Origin: Haplomitrium mnioides
Lineage: Eukaryota > Marchantiophyta > Haplomitriopsida > Calobryales
NCBI GenBank assembly: GCA_049999725.1
Contig: JBNGIS010007019.1
Span: forward strand, 1-39,211
DNA: 39,211 nucleotides
Direction: 5' to 3'
A program made the position numbers and the translations under genes. The notes below the pieces were generated by a model. The model searched no databases, was not told the DNA's origin, and worked only from the letters and a program-made list of their open reading frames with translations. Below are positions 30,557-39,211 of this stretch, in pieces; position 1 is the first letter of the stretch, and the number at the start of each line of letters is the position of its first letter.

Positions 30557-32081
30557 TAAACATGAGTTTTACTAAAGCAGAGCCCGTTATATTATTAGAT
30601 CACGAGTATGATGGTATGTTTGTTATTAGCTGGATGGACATCACTATTCACCTGACCACATCCGCTTCCGACCACCCTTTTAAGATCGAGTCTTCGTCAG
30701 CGGAGTATGCAGTAACTGAAGAAGATACGAGCGATGGACTTCGTGGCCTTAGGGTGTGGACGACTAACACGCCGTCATATTTACGGGCAGGTAATATCTG
30801 TTACCCCTGTGGTTGGATTTCATGGTTGCGCCAGTTACAAATATGGATATGTACCGTTTTGGATGGAAGACTCTTGTATCTGACGCAAACTTTCAATGTG
30901 GGCTAAGGAATTGTTCTCCGTGTAAAATCGCACGGCTGGCAAGAAGCAAGAAACCTATTGTCTGCGGAATGCTGTTCAAGAAAGTTACGACATTTTCTCC
31001 TATCCGACATTGACGCCGAATCCCGTCAGATTGAGAAATATCAGATTAACATACGGGAATTCCAAGTGCACATGGCATCCAATTTACACCAAACGACGTC
31101 GTCATCTATCCCGTTCAAATTTTTATTTTATCGTGACAAATTTTGTTATATAACGTGAAAATGAGAAGCGAACGCATGAACGCAACCTTCTCTTGGTGTC
31201 GCATTAGCTCATTTTCTGCTATGAATTACCCCGTCACATTCTTCTTCCATGTGTTCTCCATTCCGCTTGCAAAGCTGTCCTTGCGAAACCGGTGAGGGAC
31301 GACATCGTTCGGTCAAAATTACGTCCGGAACAAAATGTCTTCGCCACATACAGTTTACTGGAACCAAATGCAAAACGTTCCGGCCATGATTAGTTGTTTT
31401 AGAGGCCATTTAGAAAATTTACAATAGCCTACTATAGTTAACTTCAAGTTATAGTCGTTTTAGAAAGCATTTACAAAAGCCTACTAATAAACTTCAAGCT
31501 ACGAGTAATTGTTTTAGAAGCCATTTTACAAATGCTAGTAAACGTCAACTGAAACGATATCAAAACTAACAAAGCAAAACGCACGAAACGATCGATCTGA
31601 TGCACGCTGCTCACCAGGGTTCTCAAAACTGGATCCACGGGGATCAAGATACTCAGTGCGATCCATGAAAAATTGACGAATAGCAGGGCACAATCGTGTT
31701 AATCTGTAGCTGAGTATGAAGCTAATACAACTCTTCCACAGTCGCTTCACTCTCGCGACTCCACCATCATCAACACTCCACTCAACACTAGTCACATCGA
31801 CACAATTTCTCACATCCTCAACACTCTCCTCCCTGCCTACACTCCAGAGGATACTAAAGTCGCATCGACACATTTTCTCGCATCCTCAGCATTCCCCTTT
31901 CTGCCTCCTCAAACTTACCATCAACTCACTACTATACACATCCAGACATGTCCGTTGTCACAGCATGGCCGCTGTAAATTTAGGGTTCTCAAAGAAGACT
32001 CGTGAATTGTAATCAGTAATGACCACCGCAAGACTGTACGCTATAGTTGAAAGAGTGACAGAACGAGGGACGGGGGGTGTG
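30557..32081. other. Intergenic region between SEC8 and the F-box gene
   Basis: The SEC8 3' UTR should lie at its left, and the F-box 3' UTR at its right. Degenerate ~60-bp repeats starting GTTTTAGA-GCCATTT lie at about 31393, 31453 and 31511. A pair of ~69-bp repeats (CATCGACACA-TTTCTC-CATCCTCA) lies at about 31794 and 31862. A frame open from 30454 to 30906 overlaps the last SEC8 exon in another register and has no recognised domain. Confidence 0.5.
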
Positions 32082-33344
32082 CTAAATGCAAGCATGTAAG
32101 CTCGGTTGGAAAGAGAAACCAACAGCTCGGTAGTCAAGATTGGGAGGAAAGGAAGGGTAATGTGGTAACGAGCTCCAGGAGTTGTCAAGGACGTGGAAGA
32201 CCAAGACTTGCGGGCCTCTGAAGCTGGTTAAATATATTCTATCGTCCTGCACCACACAGCTGAAACTCTCCTCGTCGCAAACTTTTCTGAAGTTTAGCAG
32301 AAGGTTTCGTGGTAATTTGGCTAGTTCTGTCCACACCCTTGTGATGGGGTGAAGCTCCAACACGTGAATGCTTTTCACACTCCCGTTTTTATAGCGCTCA
32401 GCCACTGTCATCACACGGCCACCGCATTCCACAACTTGTGCCAGTGCAAATCCGTCAGGTAACTCTTCTATGACATCGTCCCACACCCCTTGCTGCAAAT
32501 CGTAGGTTATGACTCCCAACTTAGTAGTGTCGAGCTCGTTGGCCACGCAATACAGTCGTCCATCACAGAATGTGCTGCTCCAGTTGAGATCTACTCTCGC
32601 TGGAACGTTTCCACTGATAGTCCATGAATTTGTGCTCGAGTCATACACTTCAGTGCTAAAGACACGATCGTCGTATGGAGGGTTGGAAAGCTCAGCAGTA
32701 CCAGCCACGATGATCTTGTAGCTGTTGTTTGATTCATCCACAACCATGTGCCTTACAAGCGGTGTCTTTTTGTGAGCCATAAACGGCAGCTCTCTCCAAC
32801 TTTTCGTCAAAGGATTACACACATACAGGGTCACAGGCTCAAACTGGAGTCCGACACTAAAAAAAAGTAGTCCCCCAGCTCCACCTTCAACGTACTTCAC
32901 TTGTGGAGGTAGAAACGAGAGTGACGGCATGCTCTGCCACTTGCAAGAGGAGGGATCGAAAACAGAGCAGATCATGTGTTCACCGATTGAAGGAAAGAGG
33001 AGGAAATACTTCCCACGAGGTGTTTCCCTACAAATTTCGAGAAAACTTTGAGAAAAGATGATCGAGTTCCACCTCTTGCAAACACCCCGAGCTCGAAACA
33101 GACTAAAGAGAGGCAACCTGGCAAGAACTTTGTCGGTCAAGTCTTCTGGTAAGGCACCCCACAGGTTTTCGTCCATGTATTCATCGAAAAGCATAGAATC
33201 GCTGCGTGGTGGATCTCCAATACTTATATCAGGGCTTGTCTTTTCTAATTTCCTGATCTTCGTGTGCCGTTTAGAGTTCCCCTTCTTAGTTCCCATCATC
33301 TTTAAATGTTGGAGATGAATGTTGTCGTAAAAAACAGCAATCAC
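32082..33344 (-). CDS. F-box/kelch-repeat protein
   Basis: The single-exon ORF has 420 codons. The F-box lies at about residues 61-105 (LWGALPEDLTDKVLARLPLF, then RGVCKRWNSII) and would bind SKP1/ASK in an SCF ubiquitin ligase. The rest (about 115-405) forms kelch-like blades with GGRVMTVAERYK-, STNSWTISGNVP- and LTKSWRELPF-type motifs and Trp/Gly spacing, a substrate-binding propeller. The N-terminus is basic (KKGNSKRHTKIRKL), possibly nuclear. The first Met gives an unlikely leader; Met16/Met17 (33299/33296) is the better start. No break is seen. It resembles the large plant F-box/kelch family related to UFO-like proteins; the target is unknown. Confidence 0.92.
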   Translation of the reverse strand: MIAVFYDNIHLQHLKMMGTKKGNSKRHTKIRKLEKTSPDISIGDPPRSDSMLFDEYMDENLWGALPEDLTDKVLARLPLFSLFRARGVCKRWNSIIFSQSFLEICRETPRGKYFLLFPSIGEHMICSVFDPSSCKWQSMPSLSFLPPQVKYVEGGAGGLLFFSVGLQFEPVTLYVCNPLTKSWRELPFMAHKKTPLVRHMVVDESNNSYKIIVAGTAELSNPPYDDRVFSTEVYDSSTNSWTISGNVPARVDLNWSSTFCDGRLYCVANELDTTKLGVITYDLQQGVWDDVIEELPDGFALAQVVECGGRVMTVAERYKNGSVKSIHVLELHPITRVWTELAKLPRNLLLNFRKVCDEESFSCVVQDDRIYLTSFRGPQVLVFHVLDNSWSSLPHYPSFPPNLDYRAVGFSFQPSLHACI

Positions 33345-33429
33345 CGCTTTGTCTCAAAAAACAGCAATCACGGGTGAATCCCAAACGTCCTCTGTGGAAA
33401 GTGCTTCTTCACTTTCTTACTTGCCAAGT

Positions 33430-33882
33430 CTAGAAGAAATTAACTACTGCACCACCTCCAACAGTGAAAAACGTCCACAAATTCTTCTTCTCCACCACTG
33501 TTTCAGCTGGCCAAGGCGAAAACGAGAATGAAGGAAACAAAAGACCTAGCTGAAGCGTTGCATACAAGACACAGGCACGAGATGCAATGGGCTGTGCCTC
33601 CTGCGAATTTAGGTCACGTGTTCTTAAGATAGGGTTTACGAGTTGCGAATTGCCCGGCAAACCTCCGATCCATTCGATTGCGACAGAGGATTGAATTCCA
33701 TCCCACACAATGTCGGACGAAAGTTCCTGCAAGGACTTCAGCGCCAATAACAGTTCGGACGTATAGACTCTCCAATTCGTATTGACATCTGGAAATCTAT
33801 TGGCTACTTTCTTGCATGATGCTTCTTTCTTAACGAACAGTGTGAATTCGCTCAACGGGAGATTAGTGGGCGTTGTATCCAT
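33430..33882 (-). CDS. Unrecognised ORF, 150 codons, possible first exon
   Basis: It starts MDTTPTNLPLSEFTLFVKKE and contains WRVYTSELLLALKSLQELSS and WDGIQSSVAIEWIGGLPG. The composition is protein-like up to about residue 115 and less so afterwards, so a real exon might end at a donor near 33565-33545. It lies 85 bp upstream of the F-box ORF on the same strand. It could be a separate gene or an upstream exon. I do not recognise the family. Confidence 0.35.
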   Translation of the reverse strand: MDTTPTNLPLSEFTLFVKKEASCKKVANRFPDVNTNWRVYTSELLLALKSLQELSSDIVWDGIQSSVAIEWIGGLPGNSQLVNPILRTRDLNSQEAQPIASRACVLYATLQLGLLFPSFSFSPWPAETVVEKKNLWTFFTVGGGAVVNFF

Positions 33883-34719
33883 CCTGGAATAACAATTAGT
33901 TGCGTGGCACCAGCAGCGGTTATAATTCCTTCAAATAACTTCTTAAGACAAACAGACGTGGCTGTCCCAAGAACACCAATGAAGGCTACAGGCTGGCTCT
34001 TCACCGGGCTCGAGCTTTAACGTTGATTATCCGCACCGAACTAACAGAATTGATTTCCCAGTCCTCTATACCCTTGTTTGGCTTTCCTACGTGGCGCTTG
34101 GCAGGGAGGGACAGAACGCACGGAGGGACGGGACGTACGGTCGAATTGTTGCATTCGAAGATACTTATGGGAAGAGCTGTTGATACTTGCCGCGACGTCC
34201 TCGGAGGGATCCACCTCTCAATCTTTGACGGCTCAGAAAATCCCTAATCGGAATGTCTGAATGATGCATTAGAGGGTTTAATCGCAAATCGAGGAGCTTA
34301 ACTGAAGGAGAGCGGAAAGTTTTGGGAAACAAAGCTGTACTCTTTCAAGCTTAACTTAGAGATATCAAACAAGAGTTTGATGGCCGAGGAAGCAGGCCAC
34401 CTCCGCCCAGCAATCTTTCAAGCTACAGAAGAGTTAACGTTTGAAGTGATCTGTCGTTTTGCTTTACTGCGAACGTGCATTTGCTCCTGAGACTGGTATG
34501 ATTTGATTTGGTGAGGTTTATCGTCTTTTTACCATCGATCGTTCCAAATCGTCGTTTGTTAGTGTCTGCTGCTGTTTCAGCATTACAGTGCTGCTATTAT
34601 CACCTGCACGTCTGTAAACAGCATTGCTGTGCTCCTATTGTCACTTGCATTTCTGTACTAGCCACACTCGGAGTGACTTTTGAGAATGCATAGAGAAGGC
34701 TCTGTTCTTCTTGAGATGC
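33883..34719. other. Intergenic, no recognised gene
   Basis: Short open frames only, without domains. It could contain the promoter of the minus-strand genes to its left. Confidence 0.3.
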
Positions 34720-35313
34720 GAAAGCGTAAGAAGGTAAAGAGAAGTGTCTGTTCTTCGAAAATGAGGGCAGATAGCACGCGAAAGGCATTCAATGATGGAA
34801 GATGTAATGCGAAAGGTACTCCAATGAGGGGATGAGGAAAGATGTTATGCGAAAGGTGTACTCCAATGACGGAAGATTACATCCCATGATGGATGAGGGG
34901 AGATTACATGCGAAAGGTACTCCGATGAGGGAAGATTAAGATTACATGCCAGGTACTCCTTTGAGGGGAGATCTCCGGTGAGGGAAGATTAACATCACAT
35001 GCCAAAGTGCATCCGATGACGGAAGAGCACAAGGGAAGATTGCACCCGTGCCGGGAAGAGTGTTGCGTGGAGAGTACATGAGAGAAGAGATTACATGCAA
35101 AAGCGTACCCAATGAGGAAAGATTTTGGGAAGATTACTGCAGGCGTTGCCGGGAAGATTGGGAAGACTATTGCAAGCGTTGGCGGGAAGATTATTGGAAG
35201 CGCTGCCGGGAAGAATGTTGCCTGGCAGGGTACATGACAGAAGATGAACAGTGTTGCAGAGAAGAGTACATGAGAGAAGATTAATGCGTTGCGAATGATA
35301 CATACGGAAGCGC
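34720..35313. repeat. Degenerate GAAGATTACATGCGAAAGG-type minisatellite
   Basis: Irregular units of about 20-45 bp are built from GATGAGGGAAGATTACATGC-like words, ACTCC-ATGA and GGGAAGA. They also give a Cys/Arg/Glu-rich open frame at 35048-35284, which simply reflects the repeat. Confidence 0.75.
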
Positions 35314-35766
35314 AACCGATGAGGGAAGACTACACATGCGAGTGTTACATGCACCCAATGAAGGCGGGTGTGGGCTGGGCTCACACCAGGAAATCACCTC
35401 CCCTTCAAACTCCCCTCCCCGTCTTCCGGAATGACGGAAGGAAGATTGCGTGCAGGGGATGCTGAACCGATGAGGGAAGACTACACATGCGAGTGCTACA
35501 TGGACCCAATGAAGGCGGGTGTGGGCTGGGCTCACACCAGGAAATCACCTCCCCTTCAAACTCCCCTCCCCGTCTTCGGGGATGACGGAAGGAAGATTGC
35601 GTGCAGGGGATGCTGAACCGATGAGGGAAGACTACACATGCGAGTGTTACATGTACCCAATGAAGGCGGGTGTGGGCTGGGCTCACACCAGGAAATCACC
35701 TCCCCTTCAAACTCCCCTCCCCGTCTTCGGGGATGACGGAAGGAAGATTGCGTGCAGGAGATGCTG
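35314..35766. repeat. Three tandem copies of a 151-bp unit
   Basis: Units begin AACCGATGAGGGAAGACTAC at 35314, 35465 and 35616, exactly 151 bp apart, and differ at only a few bases. They contain GGGTGTGGGCTGGGCTCACA and CTCCCCTCCCCGTCTTC. As 151 is not a multiple of three, the open frames in them shift from unit to unit and are not genes. The first part of each unit resembles the minisatellite to the left. Confidence 0.95.
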
Positions 35767-36112
35767 GGCTCAAAAAATGTAATCAAAAGGTAATCAAACT
35801 CCGCTCCTCTTCTTCCATTGCGCATCGTAGAATTTCTTACGTTTTGAATTGGAATGAAAAATTTGCATTGAAGTAAAGACGTTAAACAATCTAACCGCCG
35901 GAAGTTCAGCCTTGTGACACCCAGAACCGTCAGGCACGTTTTTTAAAGGTCATGTTCTGTCAATCCTGTGGACAGCACACAAATTCAATATCTATCACAA
36001 AAGTGTCAACTGGTCCCTGCCCACTCATCCGGTACCAATATGACATAAATTAAGAAGCTTGAAAAAACTACCAGAAGGAAAAAAAAACACTAAGTAACGT
36101 CTGGACACATAC
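35767..36112. other. No recognised gene
   Basis: A/T-rich sequence. If the eL38 copy kept its intron, this stretch would be intron. No terminal eL38 exon was found in it. Confidence 0.3.
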
Positions 36113-36267
36113 CAGGTGGTAGAGACTGCTTGAGTTTGTCAGCCTTGTCTGAGCCGAAGACGCACAATACTTCTTGCAGCGAACTTTGAGCTTCACAACA
36201 TCCTTGCTCCTTTTGATCTTAACTGATCGGGATCTCTTCGCCTTGCCGTGAAGAGGAAATCCTTGAT
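36113..36267 (-). pseudogene. Ribosomal protein eL38 (RPL38) pseudogene fragment
   Basis: On the minus strand the reading is IKDFLFTARR, then after a one-base loss RSVKIKRSKDVVKLKVRC and KKY, then after a deletion of about 10 bp CVFGSDKADKLKQSLPPG. These match eL38, a small (~70 residue) protein of the 60S subunit, over nearly all its length in two shifted frames. The N-terminal residues before IKDF are absent. It ends CCACCTG|GTATGTG, which looks like a splice donor at the place where plant RPL38 genes carry their last intron. This argues for a decayed genomic duplicate instead of a processed copy. Confidence 0.88.
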
Positions 36268-38046
36268 TTGATTAATTTACTTTGGATAATGCATGAGACA
36301 GACTCGAAATGTCAGTACATGCGGTTAAAACTACAGCAGATTCCACATAGACTATCCCACCCAAGCCTTCGCATACGAGTAATCAAAGAGTCGCTACATA
36401 GCGTTGCAGCAGACTCGCGAGACGGTACCGGCGGTAGAGACGAAAAAATGAAGCCAGGAAAAAAACACACGGGCAGCCAGACAGAAACCCTAACTCTATT
36501 TCTCATTGGTGCAGCAACCAGTTTCCCTAAGAGGACTCCACTCGTTGACTATGAAGTTGTTGCGAAAGTTGAAGCCGCATTGGTAATGTTGTATCATCGG
36601 CATTTATGAATTTTGTTACATGACTCTTCTACTAGTCATGTGGCACGCAGGTTACGGAATGCAAAAACTGGAGATCAGTTCCAACAGATTGAATGGAAGC
36701 GTTGCGGGCTTTCGACAGGCGGTGGTTCCGTTGTCTAAACCAGAAAGATGAACTCGAAACTTCATTTAACTCATTCTGCAGCTCCACACTTTCCACAGAA
36801 GAAGGGCGATGAGTGGCCGTGCCGGTCCCTGCTCCATCGCCAAGGTCCTAGCGAACTCTGGAAACTCCCTCAGTATCGCGTCGCCGCACAAATTGAAATG
36901 GCTGTTCACCTTCTTGAAAGGTAAGGACTCGGGATCACTTGCGCACATCTGGACTACTGGATGAACAGGGTGTGGAAGCTGTATACCGGCAGATTTTCAT
37001 GTTAACAACCAAGGCCTTTTACGAATTTTCATGTTTGCAAGAAGCAAAGGCCTTTGACATGAACGATAGCTGTTTGGTGACCCTTACACAGGCAATGCAT
37101 GCTCTTTTCACAATGGGAGCTTGGGAAAGACGATTTTAGAGTCCTATGACGGAGACTAATTTTATCTCGTCAAACCCCCGACAGGATCTCTGAATGTATA
37201 ATATGACAGATGTACACAAAGAAAACATTAATAACAAGAAAGCAGTTAGATGAGATTGACCACGATAAGCACAGCACAGGCCGTTAACGTTGTAATTCGA
37301 AAGGTTCTAAATCGACCTACACTTGCCCCATTATTGAAATGAGCGACTAAGTTCGCGACAGGAGTTTTGAGTTTTCTCGAATGCGTAAGGTGTGTAAATA
37401 AACCATGATAATGATGCTTGTCGCTGAACTGACATAATCCAAATTGTTGGCTCGAAGCCATTGTGCTACGAAACTGTTGGAGAATTGGAGTGCTTGGGAA
37501 CTCGCGCATATTTCTCCCGTATTTTTTGAATGTTTTTTTTCCACCGACTTTCTGAGGTCTGTCAGGGAAGCTGAGGAAGCTGCGTTCCACAACAATGTTA
37601 GTCACGGGAGAAATTGAACAAGATGTCCTTCTCGAAGAGCCAGCTTATAGAGCTGCTACATCAGTTTAATACTTACGATACTTAGTGCATGCTCTTGAGT
37701 CTTAGATCGTCACACCGACCCTGGGACAAAGAAGCTTTATCGTTATTTACTCGCGGTACAACGCCATGATCAGAAGCCTCACAAATAGTTTCATTTCTCG
37801 ACCGGCCGTACTTGTGGCCGAGAATTGTCAGGAGAACTGCACACTATTCTATCGGCATGTCCATGAGAAATTTCGACTTAAAGCAAATGAGTAGCATCAT
37901 TCAATGAAAAAACGACTGTCACACGAGATAGCAACGAAATCACGTATGCTAATTATAATGTACAGTAGTGTCTAAGAATCGTTTCTAGATTGAACTACTG
38001 TACATTGAAAGGAATCACGCCATAATTTGACTTTGAAATTGTCAAA
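36268..38046. other. Region with uncertain coding pieces
   Basis: Open plus-strand stretches with exon-like borders lie at about 36509-36591 (FPKRTPLVDYEVVAKVEAAL before GTAATG), 36783-36925 (FPQKKGDEWPCRSLLHRQGP and YRVAAQIEMAVHLLE before GTAAGG) and 36960-37139. They cannot be joined into one convincing frame, and one connecting reading contains a TGA. A minus-strand ORF (37605-37246, 119 codons) has a hydrophobic C-terminus (TTLTACAVLIVVNLI). None is recognised. Confidence 0.3.
37957..38006. repeat. Inverted repeat, perfect 12-bp arms
   Basis: AATGTACAGTAG at 37957-37968 and CTACTGTACATT at 37995-38006 are separated by 26 bp. It lies just beyond the 3' end of the small minus-strand gene. 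Function unknown. Confidence 0.7.
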
Positions 38047-38667
38047 TCACTGAGGCACCTCGTTGTCCAGGAAATCTTCTGAGAGTGCAACATACAGTTG
38101 CTTCACTTCATTGTCAGCTATTTCAATCTTGTTACCTGTGTTCTTCATCTCCAGCTGTATTGCGTGAGCTCAATTATCAGTTTCCGGACTTGTACTAACA
38201 TAACTGACAGGTTTTCTGTGCCAGGAAATAAAGATATTGTGTGATAAGCGTGACAGCAACAAGATCTCTTTCATTTAGCTTTCACGATTCTCAAACAAAT
38301 TTATCTTTGAGCAACTTTCTCAACGAGTGCAATTAAAACGAACCTTGAAACTCTGCTTAATCTTATCTTTGCACTCAATGGCATCCGATTTCACCATCTC
38401 CTCTACATAAATCTCCTCGAACGATGTTTCGGGCGATTTCAAGTTCACTGCCAATTCTACGTTAACATCGTCAGCTGTTTGGGACGTTGTCAAGGTGGAA
38501 CACTCTGTTGCAACCACTGCTGCAGCGCGCCCTGCATCAGAACGTAGCGATCTCCTTTTTGCAGGTGTAGTGACATTGCTCGCTTTCTTCGCTTTCCTTG
38601 CCATGACTTTTTGCCAACGAAAATAATGCACCATCAAACTATGCCAGACCTTCTTATACGATGCCAT
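38047..38667 (-). CDS. Small two-exon gene of unknown function (143 codons)
   Basis: Exon 1 is 38667-38344 and exon 2 is 38154-38047. The 189-bp intron has GT (AAG|GTTCGT) and AG (ATACAG|CTGG) ends and keeps phase. The protein starts MASYKK; a second Met at residue 22 (MARKAKKASNVTTPAKRRSL) gives a more typical basic, perhaps nuclear, start. The middle is Ser/Thr/Glu-rich and acidic (SPETSFEEIYVEEMVK). The end is a short heptad-like helix, KIEIADNEVKQLYVALSEDF, then LDNEVPQ-stop. Joining the exons makes a continuous charged helix, which supports the model. I do not recognise the family. Confidence 0.55.
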
Positions 38668-38827
38668 TTTTCTAATTTAGAAATTATTTATAGTTAGGCT
38701 CCTAACAGTGCCTCCTCCTGGCTAATTGGACTCGGGGTCGATGCCAGCTGTAAACAATCCAGCAGGCACTCGGCAAATATCTTGATATTGTCTAATGAGT
38801 AAATTACTAGAAACATGGTTTCAAATC

Positions 38828-39211
38828 AATGCTGCTCCAAGCACTTGGCTACTAATTTTTTTCATGTTATTATGTCTACTTACAAAGCTAGGTGCCCAAA
38901 TAAATGCTACTCCTCGCAGTTAGCTATTAATTTTTTTCATGTTATTCTCTCTACTTAGAAAGCCAAGTGCCCAAATAAATGCTCCTCCACTCAGCTAGCT
39001 ATTATTTTTTTCATGTGATCATGGCTACGAAGAATGCAAGGTGCCTTTGGAGCACCAGCCTTTTGGAGCAAGATGGCTTCAATTCAACATTTTTATGTGA
39101 TCATGGCTACGTAGAATGCAAGGTGCCTTTGGAGCACCAGCCTTTTGGACCAAGATGGCTTCAATTCAACATTTTTATGTGATCATGGCTACGTAGAATG
39201 CAAGGTGCCTT
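38828..39211. repeat. Tandem array, 75-bp units passing into 82-bp units, open at the window edge
   Basis: Units beginning AATGCT(G/A/C)CTCC start at 38828, 38903 and 38979 (75-76 bp). From 39014 the TGTGATCATGGCTACG word recurs at 39096 and 39178 (82 bp) with near identity. Both unit types share TTTTTTTCATGT and a GGTGCC element, so they are related. The array continues beyond the window. Confidence 0.85.

Noticed and set aside
30454-30906. 150-codon plus-strand ORF
   Set aside because: It overlaps the last SEC8 exon in a different frame and shows no domain. The SEC8 frame is clearly the coding one up to 30556.
35048-35284. 78-codon Cys/Arg/Glu-rich ORF
   Set aside because: It consists of minisatellite units; the periodic residues follow the DNA repeat.
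35368-35876. Overlapping ORFs starting MWAGLTPGNH, and their antisense counterparts
   Set aside because: They repeat every 151 bp with the tandem array and change frame between units.
36509-37139. A multi-exon plus-strand gene
   Set aside because: Candidate exons have plausible borders but cannot be joined in one frame, alternative frames and the other strand are equally open, and no family is recognised. Kept only as an uncertain region.
34720-39211. Direct repeats as a possible CRISPR-like array
   Set aside because: Units are contiguous tandem repeats without unique spacers, in plant nuclear sequence.

Overview
This is plant nuclear DNA. The core gene is a plant-type SEC8 (exocyst subunit) split into many short exons with GT-AG introns. 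It sits among Ty1/copia and LINE remnants, next to an intronless F-box/kelch gene and a broken copy of ribosomal protein eL38. Introns of up to 10.3 kb, SEC8 exons that seem clearly diverged from flowering-plant versions as I remember them, and a LINE with a coiled-coil/RRM-like ORF1 suggest a large-genome land plant, perhaps a lycophyte, fern or other non-flowering lineage. That placement is inference; no species can be named from the sequence alone.

Layout. 1-1122: the 3' end of a copia element (RNase H plus a 401-bp LTR with very long inverted ends). 1123-1990: an L1-like LINE 3' fragment. 2789-5545: a decayed antisense copia element whose RT segment is tandemly duplicated, with its LTR. 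5625-6440: an antisense LINE end. 6780-7445: a ~500-bp repeat family, interrupted by an L1-like EN-RT pseudogene (7446-9395) joined to an inverted LINE fragment (to ~9760). 9761-10974: satellite-like and LINE-tail sequence.

10975-30556: the C-terminal half of SEC8 on the plus strand, 15 exons, 524 codons plus stop, reconstructed with consistent splice phase throughout. N-terminal exons are not recognised and probably lie to the left of the window or among the repeats. Introns 3 (3.5 kb) and 5 (10.3 kb) hold a copia deletion derivative, tandem ~500-bp repeats, a nearly full-length antisense LINE (16772-~21480), a 5'-inverted L1-like insertion, a solo LTR with a perfect 5-bp target duplication, and a copia integrase remnant.

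30557-39211: mostly single-copy DNA. It holds the F-box/kelch gene (minus strand, 32082-33344), an unrecognised ORF upstream of it, minisatellite and 151-bp tandem repeats (34720-35766), an eL38 pseudogene that still has a splice-donor-like end (36113-36267), a small two-exon unknown gene (minus strand, 38047-38667), and a 75/82-bp tandem array running off the right edge.

The genes do not form a pathway: SEC8 acts in secretory vesicle tethering, the F-box protein in SCF ubiquitin ligation. No new molecular system was identified. The most unusual signals are the long inverted ends of the copia LTR, the variable microsatellite tails and repeated 5' monomers of the LINE family, and the ~500-bp repeat that recurs within the SEC8 introns.
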